DNA of 64,000 bases from the NCBI GenBank assembly GCA_002917075.1, contig NTMA01000030.1:62001-126000 (forward strand), written 5' to 3'. A program made the position numbers and the translations under genes. The notes under the pieces were generated by a model, which searched no databases, was not told the DNA's origin, and worked only from the letters and a program-made list of their open reading frames with translations. The stretch is from Hawksworthiomyces lignivorus (lineage: Eukaryota > Ascomycota > Sordariomycetes > Ophiostomatales > Ophiostomataceae). Positions 1 to 10,562 of the stretch are shown piece by piece; position 1 is the first letter of the stretch; every line of letters starts with the position of its first letter.

Positions 1-473
1 GGAGAATAAATGACACGGGCGCGTCTTGGAGGTGGAGACAAATTGGATAGCAGGGCGCTTGGCGAAGAATGGCATCGGGTGGATTGTCTTTGTCTCAAAA
101 CAGTATAAGAGGAACGGCAGCTTGCCGCCCAAAGAGTCCGGGAAAGCAAATGAGGTGTGCACGGGAGACCTGCAACAGACAAGCTTGGTCCCCTAGAAAC
201 TCTTGGAAACTGCGAGACTGAAGAAGTCACTCAGATGTTGACACAGCACCCGATATCAAGAGAAACACCGACATTAAATAACCAGCCCCAAGCACACGAG
301 GTGAGTCACTGTGGAAAACAACCAAGGCAAGGCAACTCGCTTCGCCTCGCCGCGCCTCTCTTTGGCGCCAGGCCACAACCTTTCCCAAGGGCAAAACAGA
401 AAAAAAAAGAGGATTGTGGATATGGCTGCCTGGATATTCGGATCTCAGGTATGAATCTGGGTTTGTCAGGCCA

Positions 474-479
474 ACGCGT
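474..479. promoter_or_regulatory. MluI cell-cycle box (ACGCGT), distal
   Basis: An exact palindromic ACGCGT lies about 640 bp upstream of the ribonucleotide reductase start. Ribonucleotide reductase large-subunit genes in yeasts are known MBF targets through this box. Its use here is inferred. Confidence 0.45.
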
Positions 480-772
480 TCGTGCTGGGGAAACAGTGTC
501 GAAGACGGGGCGAGCTCTCGTAAGCGTAAAGTGTGTGCAGAGAGCTTTATTAATGCGCAGTGAAGTTTCCCCGTTAAAAAAAAATTATACGCTATGGCTA
601 CTCCACAGTGCTGTGAGCACCTGTGAGCACTATATTGCTCCCCGTACAGCGTAGTCCGTATAGAGGGACGAAAGCGTGTCTGCGCGTTTGGGTCGCGTTT
701 GGAGGGGTGACTGGCTTACTTAATTATTTGTTTTTCTTTCCTCCATAGGCAAAGTGCCCCGCTTTTCCAGCG

Positions 773-778
773 ACGCGT
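773..778. promoter_or_regulatory. MluI cell-cycle box (ACGCGT), proximal
   Basis: A second exact ACGCGT lies about 340 bp upstream of the start codon. Two copies within 300 bp upstream of an S-phase gene support G1/S control, though single hexamers also occur by chance. Confidence 0.5.
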
Positions 779-1115
779 TAATGGTTAACAATCACCGCGT
801 ACTGCATGTAGTGCATTTAAAGTGGCCTGTCGCGGTACGACTTTTTTTCTTCTTTCATCTATTCTCTCCTCTTTCTTGTCCTCTCTCTTCCACCTTTCTC
901 TCTCCAGGCACATCCTCACCACCAATTATTCCTCCTTCCGCTCTCTACCTGCATATTCCTTTCTTCAATTGACTCCTGGATTTGTGTCTGCACTGAGACT
1001 GGGCACTGAGACTGAATAGAGAGAGACACGCTTCAGGTCTATTTGTCAGGTCATCCTGTTTTGAACCTTTCTTCGCGTCGTCCGTTTTTTTGTATTTTCA
1101 CACACACATAACACG

Positions 1116-4102
1116 ATGTTTGTTCGCAAGCGTGGTATGTATATTGTCCGCCCAGCCCTCTTCTCTGCTTCGTTTTTGGGAGCCGGCTGTCCTAGATGTA
1201 GCTGTATCGCTGACGATGCCTTCTCTCTCGCTAGATGGGCGCCAGGAGCGCGTCCAGTTCGACAAGATCACAGCACGCGTCTCGCGGCTGTGTTACGGTC
1301 TTGATATGGACCATGTCGACCCCGTAGCTATCACTCAGAAGGTTATCTCTGGTGTCTACGGCGGTGTCACCACTGTCCAGCTGGATGACCTGGTACGTCT
1401 TGTCCGGAATTCCTTCAACTATGTCTCTCCTCTTCTGACACCGCTTTTACCAGGCTGCGGAGACTGCTGCGTACATGACTGTCACGCACCCCGACTATGC
1501 TATCCTGGCCGCGCGTATTGCCGTGTCCAACCTTCACAAGCAGACCAAGAAGCAATGGTCTGCCGTCGTAAGCGACCTCTACAACTACGTAAACCCCAAG
1601 AACGGCAGGCCGTCGCCCATGATCTCCCAGGAGACCTATGAGTGCGTCATGCGGCACAAGGAGGACTTTGACTCTGCCATTGTGTACGACCGCGATTTCA
1701 ACTACCAATACTTTGGCTTCAAGACCCTGGAGCGGTCATACCTGCTCAAGCTCGACGGCAAGATTGTCGAGCGGCCGCAGCACATGATCATGCGCGTGGC
1801 AGTCGGCATCTGGGGTGACAACGTCGAGCGCGTCGTGGAGACCTATAACTACATGTCTAATAAGTTCTTCACGCACGCCTCCCCCACTCTCTTCAATGCT
1901 GGCACCCCGCAGGCCCAGCTTTCATCGTGCTTCCTCGTCGACATCAAGGACGACAGCATCGAGGGCATCTATGATACCCTCAAGACTTGTGCTATGATCT
2001 CCAAGACGGCTGGCGGTATCGGCCTGAATGTTCACCGCATCCGCGCCACCGGCTCCTACATTGCCGGCACCAATGGCACGTCAAACGGCATCATTCCCAT
2101 GCTCCGTGTCTTCAACAACACCGCTCGCTATGTTGACCAGGGTGGCAACAAGCGCCCTGGTGCTTTCGCCATCTATCTGGAGCCGTGGCACGCTGATGTC
2201 TTCGAGTTCCTTGATCTGCGGAAGAACCACGGCAAAGAAGAGGTTCGCGCTCGCGACCTTTTCCTGGCTCTCTGGATCCCAGACCTGTTCATGAAGCGCG
2301 TCGAGAAGAACGGCGAGTGGACTCTGATGTGCCCCAACGAGTGCCCTGGCCTGGCTGACTGCTACGGCGAGGAGTTTGAGGCTCTGTACGAGAAGTACGA
2401 GAAGGAGGGCCGTGGCCGCCGCACTCTCAAGGCCCAGAAGCTGTGGTATGCCATCCTCGAGGCGCAGACCGAGACTGGCAATCCCTTCATGCTCTACAAA
2501 GACCACTGCAACCGCAAGAGCAACCAGAAGAACCTGGGCACCATCCGCAGCTCCAACCTGTGCACAGAGATTGTCGAGTACTCAGCCCCGGATGAGGTCG
2601 CCGTGTGCAACCTGGCTTCTCTGGCGCTGCCGTCTTTCGTTGACTACACCAACGAGGTCTACGACTTCAAAAAGCTGCACGAGGTCACGCAGATTGTCGT
2701 CCGCAACCTGAACCGCATCATCGATGTCAACTACTACCCTGTGCCTGAAGCCCGCAACAGCAACATGCGCCACCGCCCCATTGGTGTCGGTGTCCAGGGT
2801 CTGGCCGATGCCTTCCTTGCTCTGCGCATGCCTTTCGAGTCTCCCGAGGCGCGTGAGCTCAACAAGCAGATCTTCGAGACCATCTACCACGCTGCCCTGA
2901 CGGCCTCGTGCGACCTGGCCCAGATTGAGGGCACGTATAAGTCGTACGAGGGTTCGCCCGTGTCGGAGGGCATCCTGCAGTTCGACATGTGGAACGTCAC
3001 ACCGTCTGACCTGTGGGACTGGGATTCGCTGCGCCTCAAGATCAAGGAGCACGGTATCCGCAACAGTCTGCTGATGGCCCCTATGCCCACTGCCTCGACG
3101 TCCCAGATCCTGGGCAACAACGAGTGCTTTGAGCCGTACACGTCCAACATCTACCAGCGCCGTGTCCTGGCTGGTGAGTTCCAGGTCGTGAACCCCTGGC
3201 TGCTCAAGGACCTCGTAGACATGGGTCTGTGGTCAGACAATATGAAGAACCGCATCATCGCTGAGGGCGGATCGATCCAGAACATCCCCAACATCCCAGC
3301 TGAGACCAAGGCCCTGTACAAGACAGTGTGGGAGATCTCGCAGCGCACCATCGTGCAGATGGCGGCAGACCGTGGTGCCTTCATCGACCAGTCGCAGTCG
3401 CTCAACATCCACATGCGTGAGCCGACCATGGGCAAGATCACCAGCATGCACTTTACCGGCTGGAAGCTGGGCCTGAAGACCGGCATGTACTACCTGCGCA
3501 CGCAGGCGGCCGCCCAGCCCATCCAGTTCACCGTCGACCAGGAGGCCCTGCGCGTCCAGGACACCAACACGGGCCGCGAGCGCCTGGCTCCCAAGAAGCG
3601 CGTCCCGCCTAGCGGCACGTACCAGAGCTCGCAGTCGCCGGTGCCGGTGGCCTCATACACCAATGGCACCAACGGCACCAAGGCTGTCACCAACGGTACG
3701 CTCGCTGCCAACGGCATCCCGACGCCGAGCACGACGCCGCCTCCGGGTGCCAATGGTGCCGCCGCTTCCGGAGCCCGTCCTGTGTCCTCGCCGAGCAAGC
3801 CGACGCCGTTCAAGGCTGACGTCGAGGAGGGCGACTCCCCCAAGACCTTGCCCACGGAGCCGAACGGCAAGCCCAAGATCGAGGAGCTCGTCGACCCGGC
3901 TCTCACCGGCAAGAAGTCGCAGAGCGAGGACGGCGACGAGGACAGCCAGGAGCGGGAGCACGACATCTACGCCGACGCGGTTCTTGCTTGTAAGTTTCTC
4001 ATTCCTCACACTATGTCCTTCCTCTTCCATTCTTCCTACTAACAAAATTTTCCTACAGGCAGCATTGAGAACCCCGAGGCCTGCATCATGTGCAGTGGTT
4101 AG
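1116..4102 (+). CDS. rnr1: Ribonucleoside-diphosphate reductase large subunit (class Ia)
   Basis: This is the catalytic R1 subunit, which reduces ribonucleoside diphosphates to deoxyribonucleotides with the R2 radical subunit in the cytosol. The model has four exons, 1116-1134, 1235-1392, 1454-3989 and 4059-4102, giving 918 residues, normal for a fungal R1. Exon 1 codes for only six codons and one base; splicing joins it to the ATP-cone (residues 1-90). The catalytic set is visible: C218 in LSSCF, N427/C429/E431 in NLCTE, and C444 in AVCNLAS. The last exon supplies the redox-shuttle CxxC as C913-I-M-C916 at the extreme C-terminus, so the small fourth exon is essential. The last intron has a perfect TACTAAC branch site. 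Residues after about 750 are a Pro/Thr/Asn-rich linker, as in other fungal R1 proteins. The family assignment is certain. Confidence 0.97.
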
Positions 4103-7100
4103 AGGACTTTGATGTATTTTTGTACAATAGGAGAGGGTGTCTGCTCATGGCAGCCCGCATGATTTTCTTTTGTGTATTCTTTTATGGCAATGAACAATTA
4201 TGGGTTATTATTCAAAGGTAAAGTATGAAGGGTATTTTATTTACGTCTAGCTGCTTTTCATTATGTCATGTTTGTCATGTTTTAGCTTCGTTTTATGTTG
4301 TGCCTCATTACCGAGATGAGAGGCAGTAATTGTGCTTCACATTTGTCTTTTTTTGGTTTTCATTGCTGGGCAGTGCATCTCAATTGATGGGAGAACCGAG
4401 AAGAGAGGACCCGAGAAACTGAAGAGAAGATAGAAGAACGATAAAAAGCATCGAGCTCCTGTTACTGTATGCATTTACAACTGCCCTGTTTCTTTTCGTA
4501 CTGTACCGCAGCCGTTCAAAGAAACTAGACCACTACGTTCTTGCATCGAACTTGTGCAGCATACTCTGTGACACTTGATGGCAGCAGAATTTGTCACGCG
4601 CCAGGCTGCGATTCACCATGCTGTGAACCTGTGCAGCCATGCCCATTCTTCGCTTCCACGTCGAACACGCAGACTGATGACAGTATATAATACACAAATT
4701 CTACACACGCACAAAAACGTTCCAGTCGCATCAATTAGGCCCTTTCCAGTGTGGCCGGCGTGTCTGACGTGCATGCGCCTCGGCGTAGGAAGTCTTGTGC
4801 CAAGGACATCACGGCCGTTGCCAAGAAAGAATGAACGGCGGGGACGCTGCCGCTGCGGTAAAAGGACGCCACTATCTTGAAGAAGGCCCATTCCTAGGTT
4901 TTTTGCTACAAAATTCTACCCATTCGACCGTGGAGATGCATCTTCTTTCTTCTTCTGCCTTCCATGAGAATGTGCGCCGCCAGTCATGTGCATGTTGCCA
5001 GTCTCCACCGGACTTTTGTAAAAAGGTATGGAAAAAAAGCTTATGCGCTACTGCTTTAGGAAGTGCCGATGCCAATTTCCGGGACAGAAAGCTTCAATCC
5101 AATCTGTCTGGAAGAGAACATGTTCGGGGCTATTTCGTGGTTTGGTCCCCGCGTGGGATAGCCAAATGTACAGAGTAAAATGAAGGGATTCTAGTAGCCC
5201 TCTTTCCTTCTCAGGGATAGGGCCAGTAAACCTGGGCTGCCTCTTGGGCTGGCGCCAGCGCCACAAGGGCTTGCAAACAAAGAAAACGTGCTAACACATC
5301 TCGACTGGTCGTTCCTGGTTATAGGCCATCTCGGAAGAGCGAGCAATGGCAGAAGGCGCAAGAATTACGGACTGGATACGGAGATGGTCTCCTTCTTCCG
5401 ACCAGAGGCAATAAAGCGGGAAAAGAAAGCAAAATAGTGCTATTAATTCAGAGACAGAGTGACTTGATTTTTTTAGCCTGCTGTTACTACGCCTTCTTCG
5501 AGAATGGTGGACAGCATCGCCAACAGTGGAAAAAGATCGTAGCGACTAGAAAGGATGAGAACATAAAATCGATCGGTGGTCGGCCGACTGGTTTCTTTTT
5601 TCTTGTCTCGTCTCACAAGGTTAGTGGTATAAATAATTTACCCCTGGTTCCTCTTCTTCTGTCTTCCCCTGCCTTGCGCACTCCAATCAAAGGGGACGAT
5701 CTGAGGCTAAGCAATTTCCTATTCTGGCCAGCGCGAGGGCTCGTCGTCCCTTTTCTTTTCTTTTTCTTCCCTCCGGTCTGGGACTTTTTCTAATTGCATG
5801 TAATTTGCATCACCAACTGGTCCCAATCTAGAATTGCAGGACCTTCTAAGTGAAATAAGAAAACACGCGAGTCATGTCCCCGGGTGCAAATGCACAATAG
5901 GATCTTCAAACAAAAGAACTGCTCATCCTTTAGTAGACTGAAGGCGTGGTTTGGGGCATCAAGTAGAATTACGCTCATCTATCTAGACTTACTTTTTTGG
6001 TCCTATCTTTCGGAAATTTCCGATTCCTCTCAGCAAGGACACTCCATCTTCGCTCTCGCAAAGAACATAATCCCACGAACAAGGACTGGATCCGAGAGTT
6101 CGCGACTGGAGCCAGCGCATCGAGTCTACAACTACAGCTACATGTTCTGGGGCAAGCCTTTCTTAGTCGATTTCCCGCCTGCGCGATCGGGTTACATCAG
6201 CGATATGTTGGGGGCAAAGCTTAAAGCAGCTTTGGATGGAGTAGGCATCTTGGAATTCTCCACTTTAGTGGCTGGCCGATCGCCCTGCTTTTGGGACCGG
6301 GGCACCTGGGAGTAAGAATCCTGCGGCGATGGCGAACAGTGAATCAATATGCGCTAGGGCAGGAAAAGTCCACCTCCATCCCAAAATGCCCGCTCGTTCA
6401 GCTGAGCGGGTCTTCTTCTTTTTTTTTTCAGCTGGCCAGCGCACACTCTCCCAAGGGTTTTCCATTGAGCTCTGTGGCTTTTTGCCCTTGTCTACACGTA
6501 CTCGACCTCAAAGCTCTAGCCCCCAAAGAGGGAAGAAGGTGCCATAGTCTTCTTCTCCTACTGGTGCGACTTCTTTGTTGCCACAAGCTCTGCAGCCATT
6601 GTAGCCATTGCAGTCGCTGTACCAGTACTTGTGTCCCAAGAATAGATAGATACCTGCAAAATAATTCTCCGTACTCCACCGATCCATTCATATTTGCTCA
6701 ATAGCTCTGTGGTCTGCTTTTGTATCCACAGATCGTGCCTCCTACAGCTCAATTGACCTAGATCCTAATCTGTGCAAACGTGCAATATTCGAATACTTAT
6801 GTATAGATTTGTCTTGTGCATCTCCACTCAAGCTCACCGACATATGCCGTGCACCCAGTGTCCAAAATGGCAGTTCTACTCGTGGCTGAGCGGTGTATTG
6901 AAGCTACAGCACTCCAGGTATGGCCAACTCGAAGGTAGACAATAATATGCAAGTGTTCAGAAACAGGATTAGAAAACCAAAGGAAATGAAAACTATCCCA
7001 TGGATTGGTGTTTTATTCCTTTCTTTTTTTCTTTTTTTTTTTTTCTTTGTTGAAACACTATCAAATCTAAGCATGCGAATGAACTGACTTTTCCACGTTA

Positions 7101-9370
7101 TGACGCTGCAATTAATTTAATCTAAAATACCCGATGCGTTTCCTGTTTGGCGTTTGTTCTCCCCGCCAACTGCTTAATATCCCTCTGGCGCTCCGACCCT
7201 CAAGGCTATAATGGTGGTTAACGGTTTTTCTATGAACTGTATGCTGTCCCTCGATGTTTCTGTATCTTTTTTTTGTCTATTTTTCTTTCACCCGGTTCGT
7301 TCTGAAATCATTGCAGCTGGGTTCAAGTTTAATGCAAAAACAAGAGAGCTGGTAATAGCCAACAACTTGATTGGCTCTCTTGTCTCTAGTTCTCTTTGCT
7401 GTTGCTGTGGCCGTGGCCTGAGCCAGACCCATTCCGTCATAGGGCGACAGGGGTTGAATCAGCCTTTACGTGCTCGTTCAAGTAGTGTGCGCATTTTGTT
7501 GTTCTTCTCGCCACAGCTGTGTGATGTGGTATTCGCTAGCCGGCCCGCCTGTGACCCCTGTACAGCTACCTGCGATTTAAACAACAAACACAGATCACAT
7601 TTCTCCGTACGACCCCTACTCACAAATACATCTGCTCAAAATTGGCTTGGAAGCTAGGACGAATATGACGTTGGCATATCTTTATCGGCGATCTGACCCC
7701 TGTGGCACTTGGGACTTGCTGCTGCTACGAGGCAGCTTGCCATTCTGCACACGCACATCGGCTACACGGAGAGCAGTTTGCAGGTGGTGGCATCTGCCTA
7801 CCAAGGTAGATCACAGAAAATCTCGCTGGAGGACAAGGGCTAGCATACTCTCTTTGTTCCTCTCAAGATTCTGGGCCACCTAGCCGGCTCTTGAGCTGAT
7901 TCTATCCCACTAGACAGACGATCGTCTAATGCTGCCCTTGCTTAGTTTTGAGAGGCAGCCACTGCCGGCGGTCGAACCGTGGGAACCATAGGCCGTCCTT
8001 GGTTCTCCAAGCCACACCGGACCAGCGCAAGAGACCAAGCATGCACGCAGATATGACATATTCTTGTATGGAGTACTCCGTAGTAGCGTAAACATCATCA
8101 ACTACGTGCATCACTAGCTGGGACGCTCTTTCCTTATTCGTCCTCTTTGAGGATGCCTCTTTTCGGTTTTGTTCCCATCGCTCTTGCTATGTTTGGAGCT
8201 TGACTACTGTCCGTTCCTTCCTGCTTTGGCCAGGAAGCTTGCTCCCTTGCTCAACTGGCTGGCCCTTTCCACGCGTCTCGGCGGGCGTGTTGTCTTTTCT
8301 TTTTCCTGGATTCTGCTCTGCCCGGCCAACTTTCATCTGCTCTCATCATCTCGCCTCTCTGCTTTAGTTGCGTCTCCATAATTCTTTTCTCTCCTCTCTC
8401 CTCTCCACTTCTCTCTTAGAGCTGCCTCCAGCTTTCAGCTTCCAAGCTTCCGTGCTTTCACAACCAAGCTTTCTCCATCATTATTTTGCGAAGATATATT
8501 CCTCCCACTCCTCCCTTTTCCTTTCTGTTTTTTCATCCCGAGCTTTTCTCTCCTTTCTTGTTTTTCACTGCAAACACTCCCACCTCCAATAACTTCGTGG
8601 TTTCCATCAACGACTCCTTTGCCAAGCATTCTATCAAATCAAACCTTATTCCTCTTACCTGCCAACTTCTGCTCCACCATACCACAAATCTAGACTCATG
8701 TAAGTGAAACATGCCATACATCCCACAAAATTCACAAAGGGCATTTGGATCATATACTTCTAAACACCATTGTCCTTTTCTTTCTCGCTATCTCTGTCGC
8801 TTGTCATCCTTTGCCGTCTTCATTTCCTGTGTCTCGCAGTTGCTTCTTCTCTATACCCGTCACTCTGTCCCCTTCTCAGGTCTTTTCGAGTCCCCTGGCC
8901 GTGTTCACCGAAAACCAATTTAAAGAAGCGCCGTCGGCCACCAATCCTGTCCCATAAAATTAAAAGATCCCCCTAGTTTGTTTTATCCCACAGCTCTCCA
9001 CTTCTATACCTCCGTCCCTTTGATTTCTATCACTTTTATCTTAAAGGGTTTCTCAGATCTGAACCCCAGCTCTCATCTTGTCAATATCTTGTGTTTATAT
9101 GAACTCCTGACTACCCCCCACCCCCCCTTAACCCATCCCTTCGAGAATCTGGTTTCCTTTCTTCTGATTTCGAACCCAAAGATCACCAGAGCCTATTCAT
9201 AGACTACAACATTGTATTTCCAGTTCCTGCCATACTCCATCCCCAAGAAGTAGTCCTTACTTGACAGGCCATACACAAACGGTGTCCGCAATTTCCCACT
9301 TCGACAATGCTCTGCAATTCTGTTCGCACTAGATCATCTACTGACACCATATTAGAAAACAGATTTCAAA
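4103..9370. other. Gene-poor stretch between rnr1 and the CFEM gene
   Basis: Over 5 kb without a gene I can support. Open frames reach at most about 150 codons, lack recognisable domains and overlap on both strands. The part from about 8160 to 9360 is strongly pyrimidine-rich (CTTTCTC and CCTCTC runs) and resembles a long promoter plus 5' leader for the CFEM gene downstream. A homopolymer-rich T tract lies near 7018-7046. No tRNA, rRNA or snRNA was recognised. Confidence 0.4.
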
Positions 9371-10562
9371 ATGACTCTCAGCAGCCGTTCGCTTCTCGCC
9401 CTCTTGGGCACCACCGCAGTCGTCTCGGCTCAGGTCCAGTTCCCGGCAAACTTCCCTCAGTGCGGTGTAAGTCGACGAATGAGACTGGCCACTCTGATGT
9501 TTCTTTTATCTCTTGCTAATGCATGACTTCAGACCGTATGCGTCACCAACTTGGTCAACCAGGCCAGCCAACTGGGCTGCGATTCTACTAGCGACATTAA
9601 GTGCCTGTGCAGCAAGCATGACTTCCTCTACGGCATCCGCGATTGCTCGAACGAATCCTGCAACAACGCTGATTACGCTAGCGAGGCCATCAACTTCGGC
9701 TTGTCTCTGTGCGCGTCGGCCGGCGTTACCACCACTCTTACTGTTCGTTCCCATAACTGTGTCTTGCTGTAGTTTAATGTATTCTCGAGGCAGCAAGAAG
9801 GCTAACATGGCAATTAAGGGCGCTGGTGGTTCCGGCACCACGCCTACTGCCGCCACAACCGGCGGCAGCGGTTCGGGTGCTACTGGTACTGATGCTACCG
9901 GTGCCGGTGCTACTGGCACTGGTGCTGCTGGAACTGGTGCTGCTGGAACTGGTGCTGCTGGAACTGGTGCTACTGGAACTGGTGCTGCTGGAACTGGTGC
10001 TGCTGGAACTGGTGCCACTGACACTGCTGCAACTGCTACTGCTACTGCCAAATCTGGTGGTGCAGGTGGTTCTGGTGCTGCTTCTGGTACTGCTTCTGGT
10101 GCTGGCGGTGCTGGCGCAGGTGGCTCGGGTACCACTGCGGGCGCGGGTGCTACTAGCGGTGGCGCAGGTGGTGCCGGTGCCTCTGGAGCTAGCAAAGCAA
10201 CCGGCTCCGGCACCGAAGGTGGTAAAGCAACCGGCACCGCCGGCACTGAGACTGGTAAGGCCACCGGCACCGGCGCTGAAACTGGCAAGGCCACTGGTAC
10301 TGGTACCGAGACCGGTAAGACTGGCACTGCCACTGGCACCACCACTGGTGGTGCTGGTGGTGCCGGTGGCGCTACCACGGGTGCTAACGGTGCTGCAACT
10401 TCCAGCTCATCGAGCCATGCATTTGTAAGTTTAATTCATAATGCAAATTTGGTGCTTGATTTGAGAAAACATTCTAATACCTCTTCTCATTAGGCTCCTC
10501 AAATGACCGCTGGCCCTGTTGGCATCCTTGCCGCGGCTGGTATTGCTGCCCTGTTGCTGTAA
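9371..10562 (+). CDS. CFEM-domain GPI-anchored cell-surface protein with Gly/Ala/Thr repeats
   Basis: This is a predicted secreted, wall- or membrane-anchored protein. The exons 9371-9466, 9533-9742, 9819-10424 and 10494-10562 give 326 residues. Residues 1-20 form a signal peptide, probably cut after VSA. Residues 29-92 are a complete CFEM domain: the eight cysteines at 31, 35, 48, 56, 58, 70, 75 and 92 fit the family spacing, and D53 sits at the aspartate used for haem binding in characterised members. Residues about 103-305 are low-complexity pentapeptide-like repeats (GTGAA, then GKATGT units), likely an O-glycosylated stalk. The last exon codes for a hydrophobic tail (ILAAAGIAALLL) typical of a GPI signal, preceded by a Ser-rich stretch. 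The second intron uses a weak donor, GTTCGT, and a GCTAAC branch site. CFEM proteins act in haem/iron capture, wall structure or host interaction; which applies here is unknown. Confidence 0.9.
9875..10360 (+). repeat. Tandem coding minisatellite in the CFEM protein stalk
   Basis: The DNA carries near-identical 15-base units (GGTGCTGCTGGAACT and variants) in tandem at about 9918-10020. A second family of longer GGTAAG/GGCAAG-GCCACCGGCAC units follows at about 10200-10330. They encode the Gly-Thr-Gly-Ala-Ala and Gly-Lys-Ala-Thr-Gly-Thr repeats. Copy number is likely to vary between strains by slippage or unequal exchange. Confidence 0.8.

Larger units (their letters stand above)
1..1115 (+). 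promoter_or_regulatory. Upstream region of the ribonucleotide reductase gene
   Basis: No convincing gene is seen in this stretch. It contains two exact ACGCGT hexamers, at 474-479 and 773-778, which match the MluI cell-cycle box bound by MBF-type factors in fungi. A pyrimidine-rich tract at about 840-910 precedes the start codon at 1116 and looks like a fungal core promoter or 5' leader. The open frames here are short, start mostly at non-ATG codons and show no domain. Confidence 0.6.

Noticed and set aside
9506..10378. 290-codon minus-strand open frame, Pro/Ala/Val-rich
   Set aside because: It is the complement of the CFEM repeat stalk; a repeat with a three-base-multiple period keeps several frames open. 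No domain is present.
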